Shown here: in pieces, positions 38,577-50,300 of the stretch | Numbering within the stretch: position 1 is the stretch's first letter | How the letters are laid out: every line of letters starts with the position of its first letter | Assembly (NCBI GenBank): GCA_013397865.1 | Contig: VZTI01001284.1 | Span: 615,469-679,468 of the forward strand | Origin: Struthidea cinerea | Taxonomy: Eukaryota; Chordata; Aves; Passeriformes; Corcoracidae | Direction: 5' to 3' | Length of the DNA: 64,000 nucleotides | Made by a program: the position numbers and the translations under genes | The notes under the pieces: model-generated | Told to the model about the DNA's origin: nothing | The model's database searches: none | What the model saw: the letters and a program-made list of their open reading frames with translations, nothing else

Positions 38577-38879
38577 GTAAGTACCTTTGGTTTTCAATGC
38601 CCCATAAGGGAGTTTTGGTTTTTTCTCCTTAACTTTCTTGGCCTTGCTTCTGACATCCCCTATCATGGCAGATACATCATCCTATATCAGCTGTTTTCCT
38701 GCTTAGTCCTTTTTCTGGAAATGCAGCTCTTAGCACATTCAAGAATTTCTCAGGTTGCTCCAGAGTATATTCATTTGCCAAGAAATTAAAACAGTAAGGT
38801 CTCAGGGTCTGGGGTTCTAGTTTTATCTGTCACCCACATAGCAAAATTATCTCACAATTCCCTAGGACAGTAGTGTGGC

Positions 38880-39800
38880 ATCCCTCCCTTCCATATAAAT
38901 GTCTCCAGAAATGCCTGTAGCAGTTCAGCTCTCTACTTATGCTTTGTTTCCCACTCTCTATTCCTAATCCTTTTCCACAATTTTTCTGCAAGCTACCTCT
39001 CTTTTTGTGTCTTACTCGGGTTGATCTCCAGATTGTGACAGCATGTGTGATGAAAATTAATGTAATTTATCTCCTGCTTTTCAGCTCTTTTCTGAGTTAT
39101 TACTCAGAATAACTGAATCCCATGTCCTTTTTGTTTGTTCCTCTTAAGCTAGTCAACTTACTCCAATATTACTTTCTGAAAATATTTGTGTTACCTGGAG
39201 CACTTCAATTTCTTTTTAATAGGATGTTTCCATCGTTATCAAAGACATTTCTTTTCATTTAACTTTTTTTCCCTGGCCCTTTTTTTCTCAAAACTTTTTC
39301 ATTGCAGCTTTTTCCATGAAAACAAAGTATTGTTGTATTAGCAGGTTCCCTTTCTTTCTTTCTGCTAGGCCTCATTTTTTAAGAGATTTCCTTTTTAAAT
39401 CTGAGACAATATGTCTTTCTTCATTTCCCTAATAAATCCTGATACCATTTCCCAAGCCTTTTTCCCTAACAATGCCTTCTCATTTATTCTGTTCAAGTTT
39501 TATCTCAACTGCTCAGTATAAATTTATACTAGAATCTGTCAAATTTCAGTTTGTGTTTATTGATTCAATGAGAAACGCCAACACCTTAAACTTCTGTAGC
39601 CAAGCATGCTGTTGCGCTTTCAATTCTTAAGCAAGTCTTACCCCTTTTGGCAACTTCCCCTGCGTAGATTGACTCTACGACGTTTTTTTTAATGATACAC
39701 AGTATCTCTCTGTGTTCTTTTGCCACTGGTTTAGTGTTTCAGTACCCTGCAGTATTTTCTTTGAGGTACAGTTTCTGGGGGGAAAGAAAAATCTTTAACG
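38880..39800. other. Pyrimidine-rich (T-rich) non-coding tract
   Basis: The plus strand is markedly rich in T and C, with runs such as ctttctttctttctgc (about 39,349-39,364) and many T runs of five to nine bases. No gene or repeat family is recognised. The asymmetry contrasts with the A-rich plus strand left of island 1. Confidence 0.5.
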
Positions 39801-40258
39801 TGGGAAGGAACTGTGATTTGATTATTGCATATGTTCTGCAAGTGGTTGCTTTTTGTTGAGGCTCTTTCCGCTTTTCACTGCCTCCTGACTGCCCCAGGGC
39901 ACAGCTGCTCCATGCTGCGTGACCTAGCAGAGCGTCCTCCTGCGACGGCAGTGGTCACCTCACCACGTATTTTGCCTCTGTTTTGGTGAGACAAAGCTCT
40001 ACCCCTAATGGATGAAGATTGTGCTATGACAGAGGTGCAAGGCAGGGAGCCAGGACATGCACTCTCTTCTCCTCAGCTCTGCCACCTGTTGCTGCGGGAC
40101 TTAAGTTACTCCATATTCCATTTTTCACATAATATTCTGTGTTAGTTTGTTTACATCACTGCCACAGAAGCATCCCACAGAACACCCTATGCAACTCTAT
40201 GGTTTTTTCCATGAGGGGTATTGACTTCACTCGAGTAGGAGGCCAGAAGCACACATTT

Positions 40259-40272
40259 AAAAAAAAAAAAAC
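40259..40272. repeat. Poly-A tract
   Basis: Run of about 14 adenines before 'ctggttcatgatcc'. No retroposed body is recognisable upstream. Confidence 0.8.
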
Positions 40273-40419
40273 TGGTTCATGATCCTTTGTAGTCACAAGT
40301 ACGATTAACAAACAGCCGTACTACATTCGCAGAGAGGTTCTTACAACTTGTCTCAATTTGTCAGCTGGTCACAGAGTGCAGTCTGGAATGATAACACAGG
40401 GCCGCTGCCATCTGTGACC

Positions 40420-41640
40420 CGAACTCCCCAAGGTTTCCCAGCCATCTCCCGTGCTGCCATCCCAGCTGAGCTCAGCGCTCCCACACGCGCCGCGCAGGGA
40501 AAGCGCCTGAATTCCCCACGGAGCAGCCCGGCCCCTCCTGCGAGGTCTGTGCCGTTCCCAGGGATGGGATGAACTCTGCAGAAGCAGCAAACACGACGTA
40601 GCCCTTTCTGGAGCCTATTTTCTTCCCGTGTAACCAGTAAATACGTCTGGCAAAACGCAGGGCCGGGGGACACTCAGCAGCTGACGCTGCCCTAGCAGCT
40701 CCAGCCCGGCCCTCGCCGGCGCGGGGAGCCCGGAAGGGGAGCTCCGGCAGGTCTGGGAGGGGGAGGGAGCGGCATTGCCCGGGCGGCGGCACACCGGGGC
40801 CTCCCCGCCCCGGCGGCAGGCCGGGNNNNNNNNNNNNNNNNNNNNNNNNNNNNNNNNNNNNNNNNNNNNNNNNNNNNNNNNNNNNNNNNNNNNNNNNNNN
40901 NNNNNNNNNNNNNNNNNNNNNNNNNNNNNNNNNNNNNNNNNNNNNNNNNNNNNNNNNNNNNNNNNNNNNNNNNNNNNNNNNNNNNNNNNNNNNNNNNNNN
41001 NNNNNNNNNNNNNNNNNNNNNNNNNNNNNNNNNNNNNNNNNNNNNNNNNNNNNNNNGGGGTGGCTGCGGGACGCGGGGCCGGGGGGGCCGGGCAGGCGGC
41101 TCTCCCTGCGGAGGGAGGTGGCCGGGAGTGGAGTGGAGCGGGGCGGGCGCGGGCAGTGCCGGGGCCGAGCGGCGCGGCGGGCGTGGAGAACTGCGGAGCT
41201 GCGCGCTGAGATGGCGCGGAGCGCTGGGCACGCCGGCGGGGACAGCGGAGGGTCCTGGAGCTCCTCACGCCTCTCCTGAGCGCTTCTGCCGGCTTGGCCG
41301 GGACCCGCAGCGTCCCCGTCGCTCGGCGGGGAGAGGCCCCACCGCCCCGCGCCGCGCCAGCTCTCCGCGGGAATGGTCCCTTTCTGCACGGCCAGAACTG
41401 CCGGCGAACGAACTGTGTTAATTCCGGCGAGCTGGAGCGGTGCGGGCGGTGCTGCGGTTCGCAGCGAAGTGCCAAGGCAGCGCTCAGGGCTATCGCCGCT
41501 CGGCGCCGAGCCCCGCTCCGCAGAGCCGCCCAGCAGGACAGCAGCGGGTTGCGTAAGAGCGGCCGCTGCGCCCGGGCTCGTGGAGGTGGTTTTGGCCCTC
41601 GTGGACACTGGGCACCGTCTGTCTTCCAGATTGCGAAGAA
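40420..41640. promoter_or_regulatory. CpG island 2 (probable promoter)
   Basis: GC-rich and CpG-dense DNA flanks a 231-base gap. To the right the GC-rich zone runs to about 41,640, then drops sharply into T-rich DNA. A possible exon-1 donor GC|GTAAGA sits at 41,553 on the plus strand and a possible acceptor (gtcttccag) ends near 41,629. Open frames of 90-130 codons exist on both strands, as expected where stop codons are rare, and none shows a recognisable domain. The transcript, its direction and its product are unknown. Confidence 0.75.
40826..41056. other. Assembly gap (231 N)
   Basis: Run of unresolved bases in the most GC-rich part of CpG island 2. A first exon could lie within it. Confidence 0.99.
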
Positions 41641-43230
41641 GTTCGTTTGTTGTGGGGGGGGGTTTTATTATTTTATATTTGTTTTTTAATTTTTTTTTTC
41701 CTTCGCACCACTGTTCACCAGTGGCCAGGTGTGAAGGCTGACCTACGGAGCTGCTGAAGTAGACATCCATTTGGCTTACAGGTTTTAAATGTCTTGCTTC
41801 TTTCTGTTTTTCACTTCTCTACCGGCAATTTTTACACGTGATAAGGTATAAAAGGAAAGAAAAAGACACAAGGACAGAGTTTAGGTATCACAGTGCTGCC
41901 TTGCATTAGAAATGTAGAAATAAAATAAGCACCTACGTGATTCCTACTAGGGGATGCAATTAATTTGACTAGACAGACTCATAATATCGCAGCTGAGACA
42001 GGAGAGCACTTCAAAAGCAATAAAAGGATTAAAGCTCCATCCCAGTTAGTATTTAAGCTTCTTGAACAGAGTTACTCTATAACATGATTCTGCTCTGAAA
42101 ATGGAATAGCACATGCTGACTGTCTCAGTGCTTTCTGCATCATGTTTCTGCTCACCTTATATGTAGAAGATGTTGCCAGTGAATTACAATCCTGCAAAGC
42201 CAGCTGGGATTTTCTTTCAAGTATTGGAATAATTATTTAAGTGCAGTGTACTGAAATACATTAAAATGTAACTTCTATATACAGTTCAATATCTTCAAGT
42301 CTTCACTGAAGAAGTGTAATTTTTACTAAAAAAAAAAAAGTATAAATCCTCATAATTCAGGTGAAACATGCTATGTATTTAAACAAACATTAATTTGGCC
42401 CTGAGTCCCGGCAGCACACTGTTAGAGGGTCTATCCATATCATGTTTGTGGATCTATCAAATTCAGAACTCACTGTAATGATCAGCTGTCTAGAAAAGTT
42501 TCAATGTATTCTAGAGACCCAAAGAAGGACCATTCTTACTCTAGAGGAGAAAAAAAGTATGTACTTTAAAATATCTAAGGGTTATGAACTGAATTACCTT
42601 TATTCATTTTTATACAAACTTAGAGATTTTCAGCTAGCAAGGATACATCAGGTGTCGCATTCGTCCAGTTGCTCTGTATAGAAGGAGGTCTGTAGGCTAG
42701 GACTGTAAAAAGCCAACAAAAGATGCTGTTCCATGTTTTGTTAATGAGAGAAGGTGAGGGTAGTGATGACAATAAAATCAAAGACGAAGGAGCAAGGTGA
42801 AGGCAAGTAAGGACATGAACTTCACCATAACACAGCAGGTCAAGGGAAGAAGCTGGATGTTTGATAGGGTTGTCGTTTGATAGGGTTGTCGTAGACAGCA
42901 GCACAAGGATGGACAGTGACCATCAGGAAAGATGAGTGTCTTCAAGACCTTTCCTGAGATGCATTTTAAGTTTCTGAGTTTTTTTATGTGGAATCTCTGT
43001 AGTTCCATCCAGCAGCAAAAGAATGGATCTACTCTATACAGGATTTTACTATTGATGCAGTTTTATTTTTCTCTTTGCTAAAAGACCAGCTAGAAAGACA
43101 CAACTGGCGGGAGCTGAGAAGAAGCATTTTAGAGTAGACAAGGCCTAGTGTAATGAAAAATAGCATCTGGAGTAGGGTGTGCAGCTTTGCTATTCATGCT
43201 TCCTATTAGACTGTCACACTATTTTCTATA
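41640..43230. other. AT-rich stretch downstream of CpG island 2
   Basis: Starts with T-rich sequence (a run of ten T near 41,689-41,698), then ordinary AT-rich DNA with an A run near 42,329-42,340. A few CpGs persist to about 42,000. No exon recognised. Confidence 0.5.
42861..42892. repeat. Perfect 16-bp tandem duplication
   Basis: The unit ttgatagggttgtcgt occurs twice head to tail (42,861-42,876 and 42,877-42,892) without mismatch, which indicates a recent slippage or duplication event. Confidence 0.9.
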
Positions 43231-43755
43231 ATGATGGTTTTTTTTAAGTATACAAATAAAAATTACCAGAATTGTCTTTCTGTGCTTGCTTACAAAAAAG
43301 GCATATCTTCTCCCGCAGATTTTGCCCTTAAAATGTTGAGTGGGGTGAATCTACTGGAAAAACTCCCAAGCAGACAGTGCAACCAGATGAAGCAGCTGCT
43401 TGATGCACGCAGGCATTGTCTGAGTTTATCTGAGCCATTGCAGTGCTTTTACCCTTCCATCCAGCACACAGTAGCACCTGCTTTGCTGTGTCATACAGAC
43501 GCAAAGGAATTCACAAACACCCTCAGTTTTCATGATTTGAATTTCATAGAAGCCCATGTAAAAGACAGATACTTACTTTCTGAGATGGTGGTTGTTCCTC
43601 AGTTTGGAAGCAGCCACCCAGAGCTTCCTCCTGCTCTGGGAGGCCGTGCTGTGGGAGCGGGGCAAGGGGAGGTTGGCCAGAGCTATCCGTGGTGGGGGCA
43701 GCCAGGAGCCTCCTGGCAGTGGCAAGGTGGGTTCCACACAGAGCAGCTTTTATGA
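43231..43755 (+). other. 174-codon open frame, unrecognised
   Basis: This is the longest plus-strand open frame that does not cross a gap, from an ATG at 43,231 to a stop ending 43,755. The second half is GC-richer than the flanks. The first part has an ordinary protein-like composition with a cysteine/histidine mix, and the last 40 codons are glycine/tryptophan-rich and low in complexity. No domain, signal peptide or membrane segment is evident. By rough stop-codon statistics one frame of this length in 64 kb is somewhat unusual but not improbable. It could be a lineage-specific exon, an old retrocopy or chance. Confidence 0.15.
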
Positions 43756-43910
43756 TCTTCGTGGTAGGGAGTCCCTCAGAGTGTTCAGCAGAAGGTGTCC
43801 TTTTACCTCTCCCTTTTTGCTTACACTTCTGTATGTATTTTTACCCAGTGCATTCTTCATGTTTATTACCAACACATATCCCAGATACAGCTATTTTTTT
43901 GTTGTTGTTT

Positions 43911-43911
43911 N
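43911..43911. other. Single ambiguous base (N)
   Basis: One unresolved base after a gttgttgttt run, most likely a sequencing or consensus ambiguity at a simple repeat. Confidence 0.99.
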
Positions 43912-45487
43912 AGAAATTCACTTATTTTAAAAATTACTATTTTTCCAAGTTTAAGTTCTCTGAGTGTTTTATCAGGCTTCTTAGATGACTGCCTATACTT
44001 CTGGTAGATTTCCAGCTTTCCCATCCGTCTGTTCGGTTCAAAATAATACTAATTGAATATTCAGCTTGTTCTTTATGTTGTAGATTTTCAAGGACTGACT
44101 CTTCTTTAAGACGATAAATGCAGCTGCTGCCTTGCCAATTTGTGACATGATTTCATTCTGGGTATCCCCACTGGCTTGCGTATTACTGCCAAGGTATTGA
44201 GACTGACTCATCTCTTGCACTCTTTTGCATTCTAAAGCAATGCTTGAATTTTAGGTTTCTTGTTGGAATTATTTTTTGCATATTTTTGTTGTTAACCCCG
44301 TGTTTACTATCATGCTCAGTAGTCTTTAAGCTCACCTTTCCAGATGGTTTTACATGTCTGAGTGGATACTGAAGATCTAAGTCACTAATTGAATAAAATT
44401 TTAGCACATTAGTATTGAGCCATTTAATGTCTAGTAGTCTTGCTGCCTAAAACTTCCTGATAGTGCATCAGTAGCAACCCCAAAACATTTAATACTTTAC
44501 ACTGTCATTTCTTGTTGATGTGCATTCATATTAAAAACTCTGGCACCTCTTTGTTCAATACAACCTTCTTCAATGTTAATCATCAAGCAGAATATTTTAT
44601 CTCATTTCACTTGTGCTTTATCTGTGCATGCTGCACCTGGATATAAAGCTGTATTGATACTGATTTCTTTCCTTGATATAACACATTTCATCAAGATACA
44701 ACAAAGTAAAACGGAGAATATAAAATGCTTCTTTGAAATGTGTGGAGTTTATATCAGTGATCTTTTTGCTATTCAGTTTTCCTCCAGTGATTGTTTTTGG
44801 AGTGTGCTGATACACACTCTGGAAAGTTAAAGTAACAACAAATAATAGAAAAATTATGCATGACAGAAAAAATTATGCATGAACAAGGTCAAATGCCCTT
44901 TCTACACTTGCAAAAAAATTAAGCCAGTGTTTATATGGAAAAAGATGCACTCTAGCTTGCTAGGTCATGTACTGACCAGTCACAGCTGGGACTGCCACAC
45001 AGTGTGTACTGGAGCTAGGAGTGAACTAGCTATCTCTAAGCCAGCAATGATCCTGTGAGGGAAATGTCTGATAAAGTTCACCTGGACCAAAGTTTCTGCC
45101 ATGAGCTTTGCCTCAGACACCTCATCATACGAAAAGATTTATCCACCAAGAAGAAATAAAGGAAGAGACAAGGTTTGTGCAGGTCACTTAATGGACACTT
45201 CTGGTATTGTTACTCAGAGAACATAGGCTTAAGAGTTGAAAAAAGTTGGAAAGGGAAAAGCCCTCAGCTGTGCAGTGGCTCTCATCCAGTAAACGTGAGC
45301 TGCCTGGACAGCTCCTGTCCTCACAGAGCTCTGCCTTGGCCATCGCTTCTGTCTTCAGCCTAATAAGTCTCCCTCTCACCTTTCTAGTTACCTATTTCTC
45401 TTCATGTGATATCCAATGAAATCTGCAGGAAGTGATATTAAGAGACTAACTAAACCCCTAAGTGATCTTTTCTTTTTTCACCTGTAG
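43912..45487. other. T-rich non-coding stretch
   Basis: No gene recognised. A 15-bp motif (aaaaattatgcatga) is repeated about 19 bp apart at 44,850-44,884. The region ends in an excellent acceptor-like polypyrimidine tract at 45,467-45,487. Confidence 0.5.
44848..44884. repeat. Imperfect 18-19-bp tandem repeat
   Basis: Two copies of gaaaaattatgcatga (one with an extra A) are separated by 'cag'. Each includes a palindromic atgcat core. Confidence 0.75.
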
Positions 45488-45583
45488 GAAAGCACGGCTG
45501 TTCATGTGTCAAAATATGGACTTCAGATAGTAAAGAAATGTGGGTTTGTGATGTTTCCAGCAGGAACATATAAAGCAATTTAA
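45488..45583 (+). other. Candidate terminal coding exon
   Basis: A near-ideal acceptor precedes it: a long C/T tract followed by cacctgtag, with AG at 45,486-45,487. Phase 0 is then open for 31 codons, with a protein-like composition that includes VSKYGLQIVKKCGF, up to a TAA at 45,581-45,583. It lies on the plus strand downstream of CpG island 2, as expected for a rightward transcript. I do not recognise the peptide. A non-coding transcript exon or chance is equally possible. Confidence 0.2.
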
Positions 45584-46965
45584 TTACTTCTTTCTGATCC
45601 AAAGCACACTGAAAATTTCCATTGCTGTCATTGTGTTAGGGGGCCTCATTGGTTTAAAATCAATATTAGGCATGTGGTGGTTGAAATGGCAGTTTTATTA
45701 ACGAATTCTTCTGTAGTAATATGCTGTCATACATGTTCTGAGTGCCCTCATGGCAGAAGTCCATATGGCATCCCCTTTTAAGCAAATTATATATAGATAT
45801 ATTTCTTCTTATAAAACCCTGCAGGAACAGTAAGGAGGAAAGCCTTTCAGCAGAAACTAATTCTAAGCTCCACAGTTTTGCTAGTGGGTAAGGAATCCAT
45901 TTCCCTTAAGAGAAGACATCATTTGTTCATTCACACTGGGATCCAGTGGGGAACAGAGTCCTCTGTAATGGGAGAACAGAGGCAAAACACAGCCACTCCT
46001 TGTGTTTGATTCTACTTTCTGCCCATGTTAAATGGCCCATGTAATGAGTAAAGAATTGTTTAAATCGAGTAGTACACAAGCAGGTTAGGTCAATAACTAC
46101 TGATAGCTGGCAGTCTGAACTGGTGATGAGCAAAATCAGTGCTGTCGTTTCACAACCCTTTTAACACCATTGCAGCCACAAAAGTACTTCCTAGAAGAGA
46201 TAAATTCCTTTGCTACATGATGAGTAACACTTTAAAGATCCAGAGAGCCTTAGTGTGTTTTTTTAAGAGCCCAAATGCCTCTTGGGTTGGCCAATGGAGC
46301 ACTGATGGCAAATACAAGTTTCTAGCAGTAGCACTTCAAGATTATTTTTAAAAAAACAGAAACAAAAACCAACAACCAACTATTGTGGCTTCTTGAGATG
46401 TACTTTTGACCAACCTAGTTATACATGAGTGTATTCTTTTGTCCTGCCTCTCCTACTTACTGCACTAATTTGCTGTGACATTTAAATTACCTTGCATACT
46501 CCACAGGGTGAGAGCTACGGCTGGGTTTGCATCATACCTAGCCCAGAAGCATACACTTAGACCTGGAAAATGGCATTTTTACAGAGAGTGAAAAAGTATT
46601 TAAAAAGAGAAGTGAGAAATGTGACTACTCAAATCTTTCAAACTATGATACAGAATGGATGGCTGTCCTGACGACTGATTGCAGTCACAGTCCAGCAGCC
46701 CCTGTGTTTTGAAAGATGTCTCATAAGCAGACATCAAGGGACATGGTGACACTCCTCTTATTCTTCTTCTTATTATATGGGAATGTGGTCTCTTTAGGTA
46801 GGGCACCAAGGTGGTCTCTGTGTGCAAGAGAGAACCAGGAGAAGAAAAGGCTTAGCTATACCACACCATGTCTTTATGTCTTTTCAGAAGCTTCTGGTTC
46901 AGGTCACCTCTCACAGTGTGTTATTTCTTGACAAGTCTTACCTTTTTTTGTTACTATTTTCATAG

Positions 46966-47037
46966 GCTCCACGGACAATTAGTAAATGTTTCCATGGCAA
47001 TCATCGACAGCTTCTCATGGATGAAGATAGATTTTAG
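46966..47037 (+). other. Candidate terminal coding exon
   Basis: A pyrimidine-rich acceptor (cctttttttgttactattttcatag, here only the last bases matter; AG at 46,964-46,965) is followed by 23 open codons including ISKCFHGNHRQLLMDEDRF and a TAG at 47,035-47,037. An AATAAA polyadenylation signal occurs at 47,313-47,318. The combination fits a last exon on the plus strand, but the peptide is unrecognised and short. Confidence 0.18.
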
Positions 47038-47319
47038 CATTCATAGACAAAGACTCCATTCTTCCTTTCTGGTTTCAAAGTACTTTTAAGGCTAACCAAA
47101 GAGGATCATGTAGGAGTGTGCTCTGTTACAGTAACAATACCACTGTGAGGATATTTAGGGAGGTCCAAGTTAAAAGTAGTCTATTGATATCTTAAGCACC
47201 CATGTTAAAACCACATTTGGAGAGGATTAGAGTGTATGCAAATCACTGGGTTTTCTGCTGGAGAGAGGGAAATGTCTTATGTTCTTCTTTCCTCAACTGA
47301 AGCTGCAACCAGAATAAAG

Positions 47320-50300
47320 TCAAGGCTCCCCCGCCCTTGTAGAGCACCCAATTCTCACAGGCCCCTGATGTCTCCTGGAACCAAATAAAATCTGTGACAA
47401 GGTAACCTAACAAGGGGCAAAAGTGCACCAGCAAATTATCTTAGGGTCAGAGACACTGTGAAACTATAAATTTAATTAGCTCAGTTGTTCCAGAAGAAAA
47501 CCTTGAACTCTTCATATTCTAGGATAGGAAGGCCGACACTTGTCTAACAAGAAAAACTAACACCTCACAGGTAGAATTTTCTGTCTGTGCCAAGATCAGT
47601 GCTCTACTGGGATAGACATCTGGGATGTGGAAAAAACCCCACCTCTGCCCTCCAAAATAGGGTTAAATTTTGGAGCTTCGAAGAGGGCTTCAAAGAGTGT
47701 GAACTAGTCAGCCATTTCATTTATTTATTTCATTTCAGACAGACAACATGCAGTGAGACACTGTGCAGATATACTTAGTTCTCACTTTTGAAGTGCACTT
47801 GAACAGTCCACAGGATATGTCTTGGAAACAAGAACTGCAGAAACAAAAAAACAAAGGAGAAGCATGTCAGGGTACTTAAAAGATGTCAAAAACAAAAAGC
47901 CTTGTCATCCCTCTTCCACAGGAAAGTTGCTGGATAAGAGCATCCCTTTGTGAGGTGGAGGAAAGGAGGAATTGCTGACACTCATTGCAAAGAGAAATTC
48001 TGACTGCCTAACCATAATTATAAGCCATCCAAAACTCAGAATTTTAACTGAAGTGTCAATCATATTCATAAATTATTTGACTACTTATGTCTAAAAGTAT
48101 AAGGTTTGTTTATCAACTTAGCTTTCTAACCATCCTATTAACTTAGCTTTTTTTCATTTCTTGTAAATAAGAGATAACTTTTTGCAACTACTGTGTATTA
48201 TAAATAGTCCTCTTTGATTGCCCTGCCAATATTCAGCATATAATCAGAAGGGAAACATAAATTATTTCTGAACTCGTGGTATGGCATATTTTCCAGAACT
48301 ACTGCATTTTTTACGATTCAGCAGGCTCTGCAAACATGCAGGAGACTTATTTTGACTTCCCATGTCATGGGTGAGTTAAACCTTTATGTAAAAGCAGTTC
48401 ATACTGGTTCCATAGGCCCCAGTGTTGGCTCTTCAGGGAAGCTGAAGCACAGCAGTATGCTGTATCTTACCAACAGCGACGTGGCGGAGACTGGTGTTCT
48501 AAAAACACGGATTTTGTTTATTCTTAAAAGTGACTTAAACACAGATGAATCATGCCACGCTTTTTAAAAATAGGATTTTTTTTCTCTGTGTTAGAATGAC
48601 TTTTTATTAAGGTTGCAAAACTGGTGAAACCACTTCTTCTTATAGGAATTGCTGCAGTGCACAGACTGCTGTGTAATCATGAGCACCCACCTGAAGCTTT
48701 CCAACAAAAAACTGAAGACACTTAAATTTGGTTGCACAGGCTGTTTGGCTTCTTAGACCAGTTTGTTTCCTCACTCAGAGCTGAGTATTAGAACGAAGTA
48801 TTTATATACATGTATATATATTTATATTCCTTTGAAAAAGCACATAAAACTCCCTAAAATATACTAAATATATACATACATATATACATATATGCACATA
48901 TTTGTGTTTTCCATAAAAAGCAAATACGTTCCATCTTCTTCCCAAAGCAGTTTACGTAGTTTAGAGGTGGACCTCTATATTGAGAGGGACTCAATGTTCT
49001 AGAAATAGAAATGAATGGATGTTGTAGGAAATTTACTGGGGAGCAGAATACTAGCCCCCTACCAGCACGTTAAAGTAAAACTGTGTATCTACTGCCCAGC
49101 ACCCTCCCATGTGTGTACTGGAAAGTCTCCCTTGAAAGATAAGTCTTCAAACCTGCATCAGTGCCGGCCCAGTTTACAGTAGGAGATACCTGTACTTCTC
49201 TTGAGGTGACATCAAATGGCAACACAGTGAAGGGCAGTGGCATGAGACTGAGCGCCAAGGGACTGCAGTAATAGTACTAGGACTGCCACTACCTTCCTCT
49301 GTGTCCTTACACAGGCTTTTAATTCCCTCTGTTCCTTGTTTTCCCTGAGAAAGAAAGGGAAACGATGTAAAAGCAACACACAAAACCCAATAAATACCAC
49401 CAATTTAATAAATTTAGGTGCATTTTTCAGTCTGGTGCTAGAATCTAATATGCAGATAAATCAGTGAATTAAAAGAGCAACCGAATGCACTGCATTATTT
49501 TCACAGCAAAGACAGCTGAAACAATTTGAATTTTTGGAAGTTAACCCTACTTATAATACTACATAGTGGTGAGGAACCAAAGTAAAGTCAGCTCTGGCAT
49601 CTATTACCTTACTAGACAATAAACAAACAAAGCCTTGTAAACAATCTTCTAAACACTTTAAAACAAAATACACAGAAACAGTCACAGAACATCTGAACAG
49701 GGTGGAAACAAAAGAAATTACGTAATAATTTCAACACATAATTCTCAAATTAGGTCTGCATGACATGCTACTGTGGGTTTTTCACATTAATAAACCAAGG
49801 TTAATACTGACAGCAGATGCCTTTCCTCCATACTTAAATTTGTATAACAATACACTGTTGCTGCATTTCCAAATCATTAAGAGTATTACTGAGAAGACTG
49901 CAATAGAAAAAAGAGAAAAAGACCAAAGGAATAGTATTATTTCTATGTTATGCCATTTTGGAGGCAGCTTTTATAATTGCGGCTAAGGATACAAACAATT
50001 TAGCAGTTTCCACCATTCAATTCCTTCAACTGATGTTTATTCTAAATAAATAATTCTTTGGTGTTGGTGTGTGTTTTCTTCTCAAGTGTGGGCTAAACAG
50101 AGGCGCAGTGAAAAAAATAGCTACCACGTTGACTGCAACAGGCTTGAATTTCACCCAAGTGATCTTAACCCCAGTGTGCACCTCTCTGTCTGTAAAAGCA
50201 CTGCTGAAATTCCAGTTCCTTCATTTAATATTACAAGCAGAAATGTAGATAGCGGGTTAAATTTCAACCCCACTGAAGTTAGCAGCAAGCCTCCTGCTCG

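Noticed and set aside
40472..41770. Open frames of up to 432 codons crossing the gap in CpG island 2
   Set aside because: Same artefact: a gap plus GC-rich DNA with few stops. The visible residues are proline/alanine/arginine-rich with no domain.
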